From assembly GCA_900551555.1 (NCBI GenBank), contig URWC01000063.1, forward strand, positions 1-10,009: a stretch of DNA of 10,009 nt, written 5' to 3'. Position 1 is the stretch's first letter. Each line of letters starts with the position of its first letter. A program made the position numbers and the translations under genes. Shown in pieces: positions 1-6,690 of this stretch. The stretch comes from an uncultured Collinsella sp. (GTDB taxonomy: Bacteria > Actinomycetota > Coriobacteriia > Coriobacteriales > Coriobacteriaceae). The notes under the pieces are model-generated. The model had not been told where the DNA came from. It made no database searches and saw only the letters and a program-made list of their open reading frames with translations.

Positions 1-206
1 AGGCGACCGTCATTGAGCCCGAGCCTGCACCTGTACCTCGGCCCGAGCCTCAGGTCACCAAGCCCGCACCCGAGACGAGTGCCCGTCGCGATAAGCCCGC
101 TGGCAAGACCAAGGCCATCGAGCGCCATCGCCCCGGCCGCGTGCGCATGGGTCTGGGCCTGATCGGCCTGGGTCTTAAGACGCTCATTACCGGCAAGACG
201 AAATAG
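1..206 (+). CDS. C-terminal end of an unidentified protein with Pro/Glu-rich linker and short hydrophobic tail (partial)
   Basis: An open frame enters from the left edge (codons start at position 3) and stops at TAG 204-206, giving about 67 residues. The first 25 or so are rich in Pro and Glu (PEPAPVPRPEPQ). A basic Ala/Lys/Arg stretch follows, then a short glycine/leucine-rich hydrophobic run (MGLGLIGLGLKTLI) just before the basic end GKTK. No domain is recognisable. The low-complexity stretch looks like a flexible linker, and the tail could be a membrane-contacting or amphipathic segment. Both readings are inference. The 18-bp terminator that follows marks the end of this transcription unit. 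I cannot name the protein. Confidence 0.7.
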   Translation, partial: ATVIEPEPAPVPRPEPQVTKPAPETSARRDKPAGKTKAIERHRPGRVRMGLGLIGLGLKTLITGKTK

Positions 207-208
207 TC

Positions 209-233
209 GTTTGTAGAAGCAGTTTGTAGAAGC
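209..233 (+). repeat. Two tandem copies of a 12-bp word
   Basis: GTTTGTAGAAGC occurs at 209-220 and again at 222-233, one base apart, between the stop codon and the terminator. The second copy runs into the terminator's left arm. It looks like a small slippage duplication with no visible function. Confidence 0.7.
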
Positions 234-275
234 GCCCCGCATTTGAGGAAAGCCTCGGATGCGGGGCGCTTTTCC
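231..275 (+). terminator. Strong intrinsic terminator after the partial gene
   Basis: An 18-bp stem (231-248 with 253-270, two G-U pairs) closes on the tetraloop AAAG and is followed by TTTT at 270-273. The lower stem is AGCGCCCCGC with GCGGGGCGCT. It lies 24 bp after the stop codon of the partial gene and just upstream of the methyltransferase gene, so the two are probably separate transcription units. Confidence 0.9.
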
Positions 276-319
276 CTGCTACCATGGTGCGAACAACAAC
301 GCGAATGACAGGCAGGAAT

Positions 320-1633
320 ATGAAGCTCACTATAGAATCGATGACCTACGGCGCCGACGGGCTGGCGCACGCCGACAACGGCAAGGCCGTCTTTGTGCAG
401 GGTGCCGTGGCAGGCGACATCGTCGAGGCCGAGGTCGTACAGGACGGCAAGTCGTTCATGCGCGCCCGCACCACCGAGATTCTGGAGCCAAGCCCCGATC
501 GCATTCAGCCTCCCTGCCCCTTCGTGGGCATCTGCGGCGGCTGCTCGTGGGGCAATCTCTCACGCACGGCACAGCTCGCCGCCAAGGAGCAAAACCTGCG
601 CTCCACGCTCGAGCGCATCGGCAAGTTCGCTCCTGAGCAGGTCGATGAGTTGGTACAGCCCATCTGCCACACCAAGGACGACTGGGGCTACCGCAATAAA
701 ATCGAGCTCGAACCGACCGTCGTCAACGGTCGCGTGCGCCTTGGCATGCACGGTGTCGATCCTCGCAAGATCGTGACCGTCGATTCGTGCCCGTTGTTCG
801 ACAAACGCTTCCCCAAGGCACTCAAATCGGTCGTCGGCGCACTTAACTATCTAAGCGGCAGCCATGACTTGGGGCTCGAACGCGTGGGCATTCGCGCATC
901 GCGCCGCACCAAGGCACTCGAGGTCGCACTCTGGACGCCGACAGGCTCTTTTCCGCGCTCGCAGGTCTCCCGCGTGCTGGCGGACGCCGCTCATCCCACG
1001 AGCATCGTGCGCGTGATGAGCAAGGGCGAAAAGAAGGCCCGCCGTGTCTCTAAGGTGGAGATGCTCGCCGGTGAGGGCTCGTGGACCGAGAACATCGCTG
1101 ACGGCCAGATGCGCCTGTCCGCCCCATCGTTTTTCCAAGTCAACACCAAGGGCGCCGAGATTTTGATCGAGCTCGTTATGGAGGCGCTCGATCCGCAGGA
1201 AGACGAGCTTGCCGTGGACCTGTACTGCGGTGCCGGCACCTTTACCCTGCCGCTCGCCCGCCGCTGCGACTTTGTCGCTGCCGTCGAGGCCTACGGCCCC
1301 GCCGTGCGCGATCTACGCCGTAACCTGGAAATCAACAAGCTTGATAACGTCGACGTCATTGGCGGAGACGCGGTGCGCGAGTTCCCCGACCAGGACGCCG
1401 ATGTCCTAGTAGTCGACCCGCCGCGTGCAGGCCTAGCGCCTGAGGCCATCGACCTCATCGCCAGCACAAGCGCTCGCGATGTCGCCTATGTGAGCTGCGA
1501 CCCGGCCACCCTGGCGCGCGATCTCAAACGCTTTGTCGAAGAAGGCACCTTCTCCCCCGTAAAGATCACGCCAGTCGATCTGTTCCCACAAACCTTCCAC
1601 TGCGAGACCGTCGTCCACCTTAGGCGCAACTAG
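320..1633 (+). CDS. rlmD: RNA m5U methyltransferase, TRAM plus 4Fe-4S, RlmD/RlmCD/RumA family
   Basis: This SAM-dependent enzyme methylates C5 of a uridine in RNA, most likely 23S rRNA U1939. Paralogous targets (U747 or tRNA U54) cannot be excluded from sequence. It has 437 residues from this start. An N-terminal TRAM domain (about 1-58) is followed by the [4Fe-4S] cysteines C66, C72 and C75 (CPFVGICGGC) and C157 (DSCPLF), all intact. The methyltransferase domain shows SFFQVN (270-275), the SAM motif DLYCGAGTFTLPL (300-312), VVDPPRAGL (364-372), nucleophile C393 in YVSCDPATL, and FPQTFHCE ending at E429, the expected general base. I chose ATG 320 because AGG/AGGA lies just upstream and the TRAM domain begins at once. 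In-frame ATGs at 284 and 305 exist, but 284 falls a few bases after the terminator and lacks a ribosome site. The gene is monocistronic between two terminators. Confidence 0.93.
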   Translation: MKLTIESMTYGADGLAHADNGKAVFVQGAVAGDIVEAEVVQDGKSFMRARTTEILEPSPDRIQPPCPFVGICGGCSWGNLSRTAQLAAKEQNLRSTLERIGKFAPEQVDELVQPICHTKDDWGYRNKIELEPTVVNGRVRLGMHGVDPRKIVTVDSCPLFDKRFPKALKSVVGALNYLSGSHDLGLERVGIRASRRTKALEVALWTPTGSFPRSQVSRVLADAAHPTSIVRVMSKGEKKARRVSKVEMLAGEGSWTENIADGQMRLSAPSFFQVNTKGAEILIELVMEALDPQEDELAVDLYCGAGTFTLPLARRCDFVAAVEAYGPAVRDLRRNLEINKLDNVDVIGGDAVREFPDQDADVLVVDPPRAGLAPEAIDLIASTSARDVAYVSCDPATLARDLKRFVEEGTFSPVKITPVDLFPQTFHCETVVHLRRN

Positions 1634-1647
1634 CTGATGATTTTTCT

Positions 1648-1705
1648 GGGACGGGGATTAAATGATCAATTTGTACCGAATGATTATTTAATCCCCGTCC
1701 CTTTT
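1648..1705 (+). terminator. Long hairpin repeat-like terminator after the methyltransferase
   Basis: GGGACGGGGATTAAAT (1648-1663) is perfectly repeated in inverse at 1686-1701. Five more inner pairs (GATCA with TGATT, one G-U) bring the stem to 21 bp, with a 12-nt loop (1669-1680). CTTTTAAA follows on the plus strand, so it can end transcription of the methyltransferase gene 12 bp upstream. The minus-strand reading has an A-run rather than a T-run after the stem, so termination is one-way. The AT-rich upper stem and GC-rich base look like a dispersed intergenic repeat rather than a one-off terminator. That is inference. Confidence 0.7.
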
Positions 1706-1725
1706 AAACATTGGGAAATCGAGCG

Positions 1726-1753
1726 TGGCAAGCGGGGGTCTTCGGGGTATAAG
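1726..1753 (+). promoter_or_regulatory. Candidate promoter for the DJ-1/Maf pair
   Basis: TATAAG (1748-1753) matches the -10 consensus at five of six positions. A weak -35 candidate, TGGCAA (1726-1731), lies 16 bp upstream. It sits between the preceding terminator hairpin and the start codon at 1791, so a promoter is expected here. The -35 match is poor. Confidence 0.35.
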
Positions 1754-1790
1754 ACGGCTAATTGTATGCCGCCCTATGAAAGGAACCCTT

Positions 1791-2333
1791 ATGCCCAGCG
1801 TTGCCGTTCTTGCCGCCGATGGCTTTGAAACGATTGAATGCCTGACCATGGTCGATGTCATGCGTCGCGGCGGCGTGCGCGCCACGCTCGTCTCGATTAT
1901 GCCCACGCGCGAGGTCGTAAGCTCGCTGCAGATCCCCGTGACCTGCGATGCGCTCTTTGATGAGATCAACTTTGACGAGTACGACTGCGTCGTGCTGCCC
2001 GGCGGCCTGCCCGGTGCCACCAACCTGCGCGCCGATCAGCGCGTCTGCGACGTGGTCTGCGAGTTCGCCGCGACCAAGCACGTCGCCGCCATCTGCGCCG
2101 CCCCGTTTATCCTGGGCGAGCTCGACCTGCTCGAGGGGCGCCACGCCACGTGCTTCCCTGGCTTTGAGAAAAGCTTCCCCGAGGGCGCCTATACCGGCGA
2201 GAAGGTTACGCAAGACGGCAACATCATCACCGCCAGCGGCATGGCCCAGTCGCTCCCCTTTGCGCTTGAGCTGCTGCGCACGATCGCCGGCGACAAGGCT
2301 GTCGAGAAGGTCGCCGAGGGCATCCAACTATGA
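1791..2333 (+). CDS. DJ-1/PfpI superfamily protein (DJ-1 type)
   Basis: The 180-residue protein has the single-domain length of the DJ-1/ThiJ/PfpI superfamily (protein repair or deglycase-like, chaperone and redox-sensing members). The DJ-1 signature is complete. E16 lies in FETIECL, aligning with human DJ-1 Glu18, followed by VDVMRRGGV (21-29), VVLPGGLPGA (67-76) and the nucleophile elbow AAICAAP, where C102 is the reactive cysteine. Near the end, ITASGMAQSLPFALELL matches the usual C-terminal helix region. ATG 1791 is chosen because AAAGGA (1779-1784) lies 6 bp upstream. A GTG at 1725 would add 22 residues with no homologous character. The physiological substrate cannot be told from sequence. 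The gene overlaps maf by 4 nt, so the two are probably co-translated. Confidence 0.93.
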   Translation: MPSVAVLAADGFETIECLTMVDVMRRGGVRATLVSIMPTREVVSSLQIPVTCDALFDEINFDEYDCVVLPGGLPGATNLRADQRVCDVVCEFAATKHVAAICAAPFILGELDLLEGRHATCFPGFEKSFPEGAYTGEKVTQDGNIITASGMAQSLPFALELLRTIAGDKAVEKVAEGIQL

Positions 2334-2911
2334 TTTTGGCTTCGCAATCACCGCGCCGCATAGAGCTGATGCGCGAGGCAGGCTACAACATTCGCGTGAT
2401 TCCCGCGGATATCGACGAAACGCCCTTTGATGGCGAGGCCCCGCTCACGCTTGTCGAGCGCTTGGCACGCGCCAAGGCGGCTGCCGTTGCTGCCGAGTAT
2501 GCCGAGCCCAATGAGCTGACGGTCGCGGCCGACACCATCGTCACCTTCGACGGCAAGATTTTGGGCAAGCCGGCAACCGAGGGCGAGGCGCGCACCATGC
2601 TCCGTGAGCTTTCGGGCCGCACGCACCAGGTCGCAACCGGCGTCTGCATCGTTAAGGCAGGCGATACGGCCGCCCCGCATGCCGCCGAGAGCCTGTCGTT
2701 TGTCGATATGACCGACGTGACATTCTACGAGCTCACCGACGAGCAGATCGAGCACTACGTTGCCTCGGGTGAGCCCATGGATAAGGCAGGCGCCTACGGC
2801 ATCCAGGGCACAGGCGGCCGCATGCTCGTGCACGATATTTCGGGCGACTTCTATAACGTGGTGGGCCTACCCATCGCCCGCGTCGCGCGCGCGATTCAAA
2901 AACTCTCGTAA
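2330..2911 (+). CDS. maf: Maf nucleotide pyrophosphatase (dTTP/UTP type)
   Basis: Maf proteins hydrolyse non-canonical and some canonical NTPs to NMP plus PPi, acting as house-cleaning enzymes; overproduction in Bacillus blocks septation. The 193 residues are full length. Motifs in order: ASQSPRR (4-10, phosphate-binding loop), VAADTIV with the catalytic D68, GKPATEGEARTML (79-91), SGRTHQVATGV (95-105), DKAGAYGIQG (151-160) and GDFYNVVGLP (172-181). The DKAGAYGIQG box is typical of the YhdE/Maf dTTPase-UTPase branch rather than the YceF m7GTP branch, so I predict dTTP/UTP and modified pyrimidine substrates. The start ATG overlaps the stop of the DJ-1 gene in an ATGA arrangement with no strong ribosome site of its own, which points to translational coupling. 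Confidence 0.95.
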   Translation: MILASQSPRRIELMREAGYNIRVIPADIDETPFDGEAPLTLVERLARAKAAAVAAEYAEPNELTVAADTIVTFDGKILGKPATEGEARTMLRELSGRTHQVATGVCIVKAGDTAAPHAAESLSFVDMTDVTFYELTDEQIEHYVASGEPMDKAGAYGIQGTGGRMLVHDISGDFYNVVGLPIARVARAIQKLS

Positions 2912-2919
2912 TTGCATCT

Positions 2920-2951
2920 GGCGCTGGGTATCCCCCAGCGCCTACAATTTT
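2920..2951 (+). terminator. Hairpin terminator after maf
   Basis: GGCGCTGGG (2920-2928) pairs perfectly with CCCAGCGCC (2934-2942) around a 5-nt loop. A weak tract, TACAATTTT, follows. It lies 8 bp after the maf stop. The interrupted T-run makes termination probable rather than certain. TACAAT (2943-2948) could also be read as a -10 box for the next gene, but no good -35 is visible. Confidence 0.65.
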
Positions 2952-3012
2952 GGCGTACCGTACGGATCCCGACCGGGCACAAGGCGCGGCGGAAAACCGA
3001 TAGGAGTTAAAC

Positions 3013-4014
3013 ATGGATACACTGCTCGAGGCCATTGACGTCTGCGATGTCGATGGCTTTTGCTATGGCAACTATACGGACGAGGAGGCCGGCACCGGTT
3101 GCACCGTAATCGTGGCACCCGAGGGCGCCACCGGCGGCGTTGACGTTCGCGGCGGTGCTCCCGCTTCGCGCGAGACCGACCTGCTGCGACCCGAGAACAC
3201 CGTCGACAAGGTCCACGCCGTCTGCCTTTCGGGCGGATCGGCCTTTGGCCTCGAGGCTGCAAGCGGCGTCGCTCGCGAGCTTGAGAGCCGCGGCATCGGC
3301 CTTCCCGTCGGCCCCACGCAGGTGCCTATCGTGTGCTCGAGCTGTATCTTCGACCTCGCCTTTGGTAACCCCACCGTTCGCCCCGACATTGAGGCCGGCA
3401 TCGCCGCCGTGCGCGAAGCACTCGACAACACCCCCACCAAGCTCGAACAGGGCAACGTAGGCGCCGGCACGGGCGCTACCGTGGGTAAGCTCATGGGCCC
3501 CGCTACCTGCATGAAGGCCGGCCTTGGCGCTGCCGCCGTGGCGCTCGGCCCCATCAAGGTGGGCGCCGTGGTCTCGGTCAACGCCTGCGGCAACGTTGTC
3601 GACCCCTTCACCGGCGAGTGGGTCGCCGGTATGCGCGCCGCAGCCGATAGCGACCAAATCGTCGACATGGAACTCGCAGCCTTTGCCGCCGCCGGATCCA
3701 TGCAGATGCCGCTCGACCGCACCAACACCACCATCAGCTGCATCGTCACCAACGTGGAACTCACTAAGGCACAAGCCACCAAGGTCTCCCAGATGGCCGC
3801 AGACGCCTACGCACACGCCATCCGTCCCACGCACACCACCAACGACGGCGACACCATCTACACCCTCGCCAGCGGCAAACTGGGCGCCCAGGCAAGCGCC
3901 GCCGTTCCCCTAGACCTGCTGGGCATGCTCGCCGTAAGGGCCCTGGAAACCGCCATCGTAAACGGAGCCAAAACCGCAAAAACCTCCCACGGCATCCCCG
4001 GCGCCGCGAAGTAG
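3013..4014 (+). CDS. P1 family peptidase (MEROPS S58, DmpA/BapA-like aminopeptidase)
   Basis: The 333-residue protein belongs to the self-processing Ntn-hydrolase-like P1 family, whose characterised members are D-Ala, L-amino-amide or beta-peptide aminopeptidases. Family landmarks include TDLLRPENTVDKVHAVCLSG (55-74), GGSAFGLEAASGV (74-86), GNVGAGTGATVGK (147-159), and GPIKVGAVVSVNACGNVVDP (179-198). RTNTTISCIV (236-245) is expected to hold the autocleavage site, with Thr239 after Asn238 as the new N-terminal nucleophile. Thr in place of the Ser of DmpA is usual in this bacterial branch. AGGAG (3002-3006) lies 6 bp before ATG. No signal peptide is visible, so it is probably cytoplasmic. The gene stands alone, with hairpins before and after it. 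Substrate is unknown. Confidence 0.9.
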   Translation: MDTLLEAIDVCDVDGFCYGNYTDEEAGTGCTVIVAPEGATGGVDVRGGAPASRETDLLRPENTVDKVHAVCLSGGSAFGLEAASGVARELESRGIGLPVGPTQVPIVCSSCIFDLAFGNPTVRPDIEAGIAAVREALDNTPTKLEQGNVGAGTGATVGKLMGPATCMKAGLGAAAVALGPIKVGAVVSVNACGNVVDPFTGEWVAGMRAAADSDQIVDMELAAFAAAGSMQMPLDRTNTTISCIVTNVELTKAQATKVSQMAADAYAHAIRPTHTTNDGDTIYTLASGKLGAQASAAVPLDLLGMLAVRALETAIVNGAKTAKTSHGIPGAAK

Positions 4015-4025
4015 CCTAACCTGAC

Positions 4026-4150
4026 GGTTGCCCGGTGGGGCTTGGTTATGTTTGCTGCTCTACAGTCCTGGCTCGCACGAAGAGCACATTAAGTGCTCTT
4101 CGGCTCGTGCGGAACTCGCGACAAACATAACCAAGCCCCACCGGGCAACC
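4026..4150. repeat. Long hairpin element 1 (29-bp perfect arms, conserved core)
   Basis: Arms 4026-4054 and 4122-4150 are exact inverse repeats over 29 bp. Inside is a second dyad: GCTCGCACG, then stem CGAAGAGCAC (4078-4087), loop ATTAA, GTGCTCTTCG (4093-4102), then GCTCGTGCGG. The whole could fold into one hairpin of about 50 paired bases per strand, with bulges. It starts 11 bp after the peptidase stop, but neither side has a T-run, so it is not a standard intrinsic terminator. The core 4062-4116 recurs inverted in element 2. Confidence 0.9.
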
Positions 4151-4185
4151 TACCAACCAGATTCTTTTCAGCCCAGGCCCCTGTG

Positions 4186-4218
4186 TACCGCGCGTCGAAG
4201 ATCTTCAAATTCAAATAA
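4186..4218 (+). pseudogene. Remnant of a glycosyltransferase C-terminus, opposite strand to the intact gene
   Basis: The plus strand reads YRASKIFKFK then TAA (4216-4218). The intact minus-strand glycosyltransferase nearby ends YRLASKIFKFN. Seventeen bases (4198-4214) are identical to the reverse complement of 4390-4406. After the stop, both copies continue with AATCG and ATAG words and then the same 21-bp arm of hairpin element 2, so the similarity extends past the coding end. No homologous reading is visible upstream of about 4177, only 27 bp after hairpin element 1. I read it as the tail of a lost convergent paralog, or of an inverted duplication. Confidence 0.55.
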
Positions 4219-4243
4219 ACTGACAATCGATTCTTATAGCAGA

Positions 4244-4353
4244 GGCCCCTTGGCCTTTAGTTTGATACAAGTTCCGCACGAGCCGGAAAGCACTTAATGT
4301 GCTTTCCGTGCGAGCAGGACTGTTCGCAGTAGCAAACTAAAGGCCAAGGGGCC
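4244..4353. repeat. Long hairpin element 2 (21-bp perfect arms, inverted copy of the element 1 core)
   Basis: Arms 4244-4264 (GGCCCCTTGG...GTTTG) and 4333-4353 are exact inverse repeats. The core 4270-4323, read on the minus strand, matches 50 of 55 positions of the element 1 core plus one gap. Inner stem CGGAAAGCAC (4284-4293) pairs with GTGCTTTCCG (4299-4308). The four substitutions relative to element 1 form two compensatory base-pair changes. It lies 32 bp downstream of the minus-strand glycosyltransferase stop. No T-run follows on either strand. Confidence 0.9.
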
Positions 4354-4385
4354 CAGTCAACCTATCAGCAGCGATTACTCAGCAG

Positions 4386-5417
4386 CTAGTTGAATTTGAA
4401 GATCTTTGAGGCAAGACGGTATAGGCCGAGTGTGGTTTTGTCTCCGGCCCGTCCGCGCAGATTGGTGAAGAACCCGACCACGCCGTAGCGGGCACGACGA
4501 TACATGCGCTCGTCGTAGGCCTTCAAATCATTCCACAGCGTCTTTAGGCGCTCGTCGGCGCAATCTTCCTCGGAAAGCTTGGTGAGAACCGAGCAGATCG
4601 CCATCATCATGGTGAAGTAGCCCATCATGTACGAACGCAGGCGCGACGACTCAACATCGCTGTACAAGTGGTACGACTCCATCATGATACGCGTAACACG
4701 GAACTGCTGGTCCAGGCGCTTGACCATCGTTGCCTCGTTGACGCTCTGGCCCTCGCGACCGATAAAGTAGCGGTAGAGGTCGATGTCGGCGTAGTACATG
4801 GTCTTGCAACGCGGCAGCGGCACGTAGGCGTAGATGTTGTCCACATAGAACGTGTGCGGCGGCATGGGAAGGTTGGACTCGCGCAGCACATCCGTGCGAT
4901 AGCACAGGCTGTGCATGAGTAGGTTCTGGTCCAGGCGGAAATGACCGATCTGATCCCAGGAAAAGATCTTTTTGCGCGGCAGGGCAAATTTGTAGCCAAT
5001 AGCGGTATGCGTGCCCTCGTAAACCTTCTCGTACACGTAGTTCGAGATAAACAGGTCAACGCGCTGGTCGCGCTCCTCAAAGCCGCGCAGAATCGACAGC
5101 ATGGTCGAAAGGGCAGCGCCGTCAAGCCAGTCGTCCGAGTCGACAACCTTGTAGTAGGTGCCCTGTGCCTCGCGCAGACCCGAAAGAACGGCAATACCGT
5201 GACCGCCATTCTCCTGGTGCACCGCGCGGATGATTCCAGGATAACGGGCCTCCCACTCGTCGGCCTTGGCGGCCGTCTCGTCCTTGGAGCCGTCGTCCAC
5301 CACGATAATCTCGATATCGGTGGCGTAATTGCTCCCCTCCAAGATAGAGGTGATGCAATGGTCCATGTCCTTGGCGGCGTTATACGAGGGAATACCGAAT
5401 GTTATGACTTTATGCAT
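4386..5417 (-). CDS. Family 2 (GT-A fold) glycosyltransferase
   Basis: A 343-residue inverting sugar transferase. The N-terminal GT-A domain shows FGIPSYNAAKDMDHCITSIL (7-26), IEIIVVDDGSKDET (35-48) with nucleotide-binding D41/D42, QENGGHGIAVLSGLREAQG (68-86) and VVDSDDWLDG (91-100), the metal-binding DxD equivalent. The C-terminal half is helical and carries many Tyr/Arg residues without an obvious transmembrane segment, so it is probably cytosolic and membrane-associated. I chose the ATG at 5417, which overlaps the glf stop by 8 nt; an upstream in-frame ATG at 5435 would add six residues. Neither has a good ribosome site, so translation is likely coupled to glf. Following glf, it may transfer galactofuranose or a neighbouring sugar in a surface glycan. 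Acceptor and donor are inferred from context only. Confidence 0.9.
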   Translation of the reverse strand: MHKVITFGIPSYNAAKDMDHCITSILEGSNYATDIEIIVVDDGSKDETAAKADEWEARYPGIIRAVHQENGGHGIAVLSGLREAQGTYYKVVDSDDWLDGAALSTMLSILRGFEERDQRVDLFISNYVYEKVYEGTHTAIGYKFALPRKKIFSWDQIGHFRLDQNLLMHSLCYRTDVLRESNLPMPPHTFYVDNIYAYVPLPRCKTMYYADIDLYRYFIGREGQSVNEATMVKRLDQQFRVTRIMMESYHLYSDVESSRLRSYMMGYFTMMMAICSVLTKLSEEDCADERLKTLWNDLKAYDERMYRRARYGVVGFFTNLRGRAGDKTTLGLYRLASKIFKFN

Positions 5418-6612
5418 GGCAGGCGATAATCTCATCCGAAAGATCGAGGGCGGAATTGGTCACAGCGTCCATATCGTAGTAACGATACTCGGCCAGACGA
5501 CCCACCGGGTGGAAGTTCGTCAGGTTCTGGACGCGCTCAAGATAACGCTCATAGAGCTCACGGTTCTCGGGCTCAAGAATGGCGTAGTACGGCGTCTCGT
5601 CCGAGCCGGGCGTATAGGCCTTGGAGTACTCCTTCATGATGGTGGTCTTGCCGGGCAGGACCTGACCGGTCATGTTCTTGAACTCGGTGATACGCGTGTA
5701 GTCCTCGCTCGTGGTGTAGTTGACGGTGCCCACGGGCTGGAACTGGTCCATATCGAGCGTCTCGAACTTCATGTCGAGCGTACGGTACGGCAGAGCGCCC
5801 AGGTCGAGGTTGAACAGCTCGTCGAGCGGACCGGTATAGACAATCTCGCCGCCGTAGACCTTGCCGTCGACCTTGACGGTGGTCTCGTCGATCTCAAAAA
5901 GATCGCGGGCGTCCACGTCGCAGAACACGTCAATCAGGTCGTGGTCGAGCATGTGCTCAAAGAGCGCCGTGTAGCCCTCCTGCGGCATGCCCTGGAAGGG
6001 AGCTTGCGGGAAGTAGCGGTCATCATCGCCCACAAAGACGGGAACGCGGCCGGTGATCGAGGGGTCGATCTGATCGGGCGTCTGGCCCCACTGCTTCATG
6101 GTGTAATGCAAAAAGACGTTCTCGTAGACGTAATCGGCGACCTCGGCCAAGTCGGGGTCGTTCTTCTTACGCAGCTCCATAATGGGCACCTTGACATCCT
6201 TGCCAAAGGTCTCCACGAGCTTCTGATACAGCTCCTCGCCGCGCTCGTCACCAAAGGCGAGCTTGAGACTCGCATGGTTGAAGGGCACGGGCATAAGGGT
6301 ACCGTTGATGTTGGCGAGCACCTTGTGCTGATAATCCGTCCACTTGGTAAAGCGCGACAGGAAATTGTGCACGCGCTCGTTAAAGGTGTGATAGATATGC
6401 GGACCGTACTCGTGGATCAGGATTCCGGCCTCGTCAGTGCAGTCATAGGCATTGCCCGCAATGTGGCTACGGCGCTCCAAAACGGCAACACGATAGCCGA
6501 TGGTCTCGGCAAGACGGCGGGCGCAAACGGCACCGGCATATCCAGCACCGACGACAATCATGTCGTACGCGCCGGCGTTAAAGCCTTCAGGCAGGCCTGA
6601 GGTAATCTGCAT
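5410..6612 (-). CDS. glf: UDP-galactopyranose mutase
   Basis: This flavoenzyme interconverts UDP-galactopyranose and UDP-galactofuranose, the donor for Galf-containing glycans. The 400 residues include an N-terminal FAD Rossmann motif VVGAGYAGAVCARRLAE (20-36) and ERRSHIAGNAYD (46-57). Further landmarks are HEYGPHIYHT (67-76), WTDYQHKVLA (91-100), MKQWG (172-176), PSITGRVPV (184-192), DDRYFPQAPFQGMPQEGYT (197-215), PVGTVNYT (293-300), YTRITEFKN (305-313) and GRLAEYRYYDMDAV (371-384). R189 and R307 align with the two active-site arginines that bind the UDP diphosphate in bacterial Glf. About 17 residues precede the first strand, a short extension, but AAGGAG (minus strand, 6618-6623) 5 nt before the ATG supports this start. 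First gene of a two-gene minus-strand unit with the glycosyltransferase. Confidence 0.96.
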   Translation of the reverse strand: MQITSGLPEGFNAGAYDMIVVGAGYAGAVCARRLAETIGYRVAVLERRSHIAGNAYDCTDEAGILIHEYGPHIYHTFNERVHNFLSRFTKWTDYQHKVLANINGTLMPVPFNHASLKLAFGDERGEELYQKLVETFGKDVKVPIMELRKKNDPDLAEVADYVYENVFLHYTMKQWGQTPDQIDPSITGRVPVFVGDDDRYFPQAPFQGMPQEGYTALFEHMLDHDLIDVFCDVDARDLFEIDETTVKVDGKVYGGEIVYTGPLDELFNLDLGALPYRTLDMKFETLDMDQFQPVGTVNYTTSEDYTRITEFKNMTGQVLPGKTTIMKEYSKAYTPGSDETPYYAILEPENRELYERYLERVQNLTNFHPVGRLAEYRYYDMDAVTNSALDLSDEIIACHA

Positions 6613-6690
6613 CGATACTCCTTGTCAAAAGCCACGGGCTCGTTAGCTGGGCTTTTCTCGAACATTCTTCGAGACATATTTATCAGAGCG

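Noticed and set aside
284..319. Earlier in-frame start for the methyltransferase at 284 or 305
   Set aside because: ATG 284 lies about ten bases after the upstream terminator's T-run with no ribosome site. The TRAM domain begins right at 320, where AGG/AGGA precedes the ATG.
1725..1790. Upstream GTG extension of the DJ-1 protein
   Set aside because: It overlaps the likely promoter region, adds 22 basic residues foreign to the family, and the ATG at 1791 has a well-placed AAAGGA.
4028..4297. 89-codon plus-strand open frame across the hairpin elements
   Set aside because: It runs straight through palindromic repeats, has no ribosome site and no domain, and is not in the frame of the glycosyltransferase remnant.
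4026..4353. Ordinary intrinsic terminators or an insertion sequence
   Set aside because: No T-run follows the outer or inner stems on either strand. There is no transposase frame, and the elements are only 110-125 bp with non-matching outer arms.
5329..6600. Long plus-strand open frame opposite glf
   Set aside because: It is antisense to a clear, fully motif-bearing glf. High-GC codon structure routinely leaves such open frames on the other strand.
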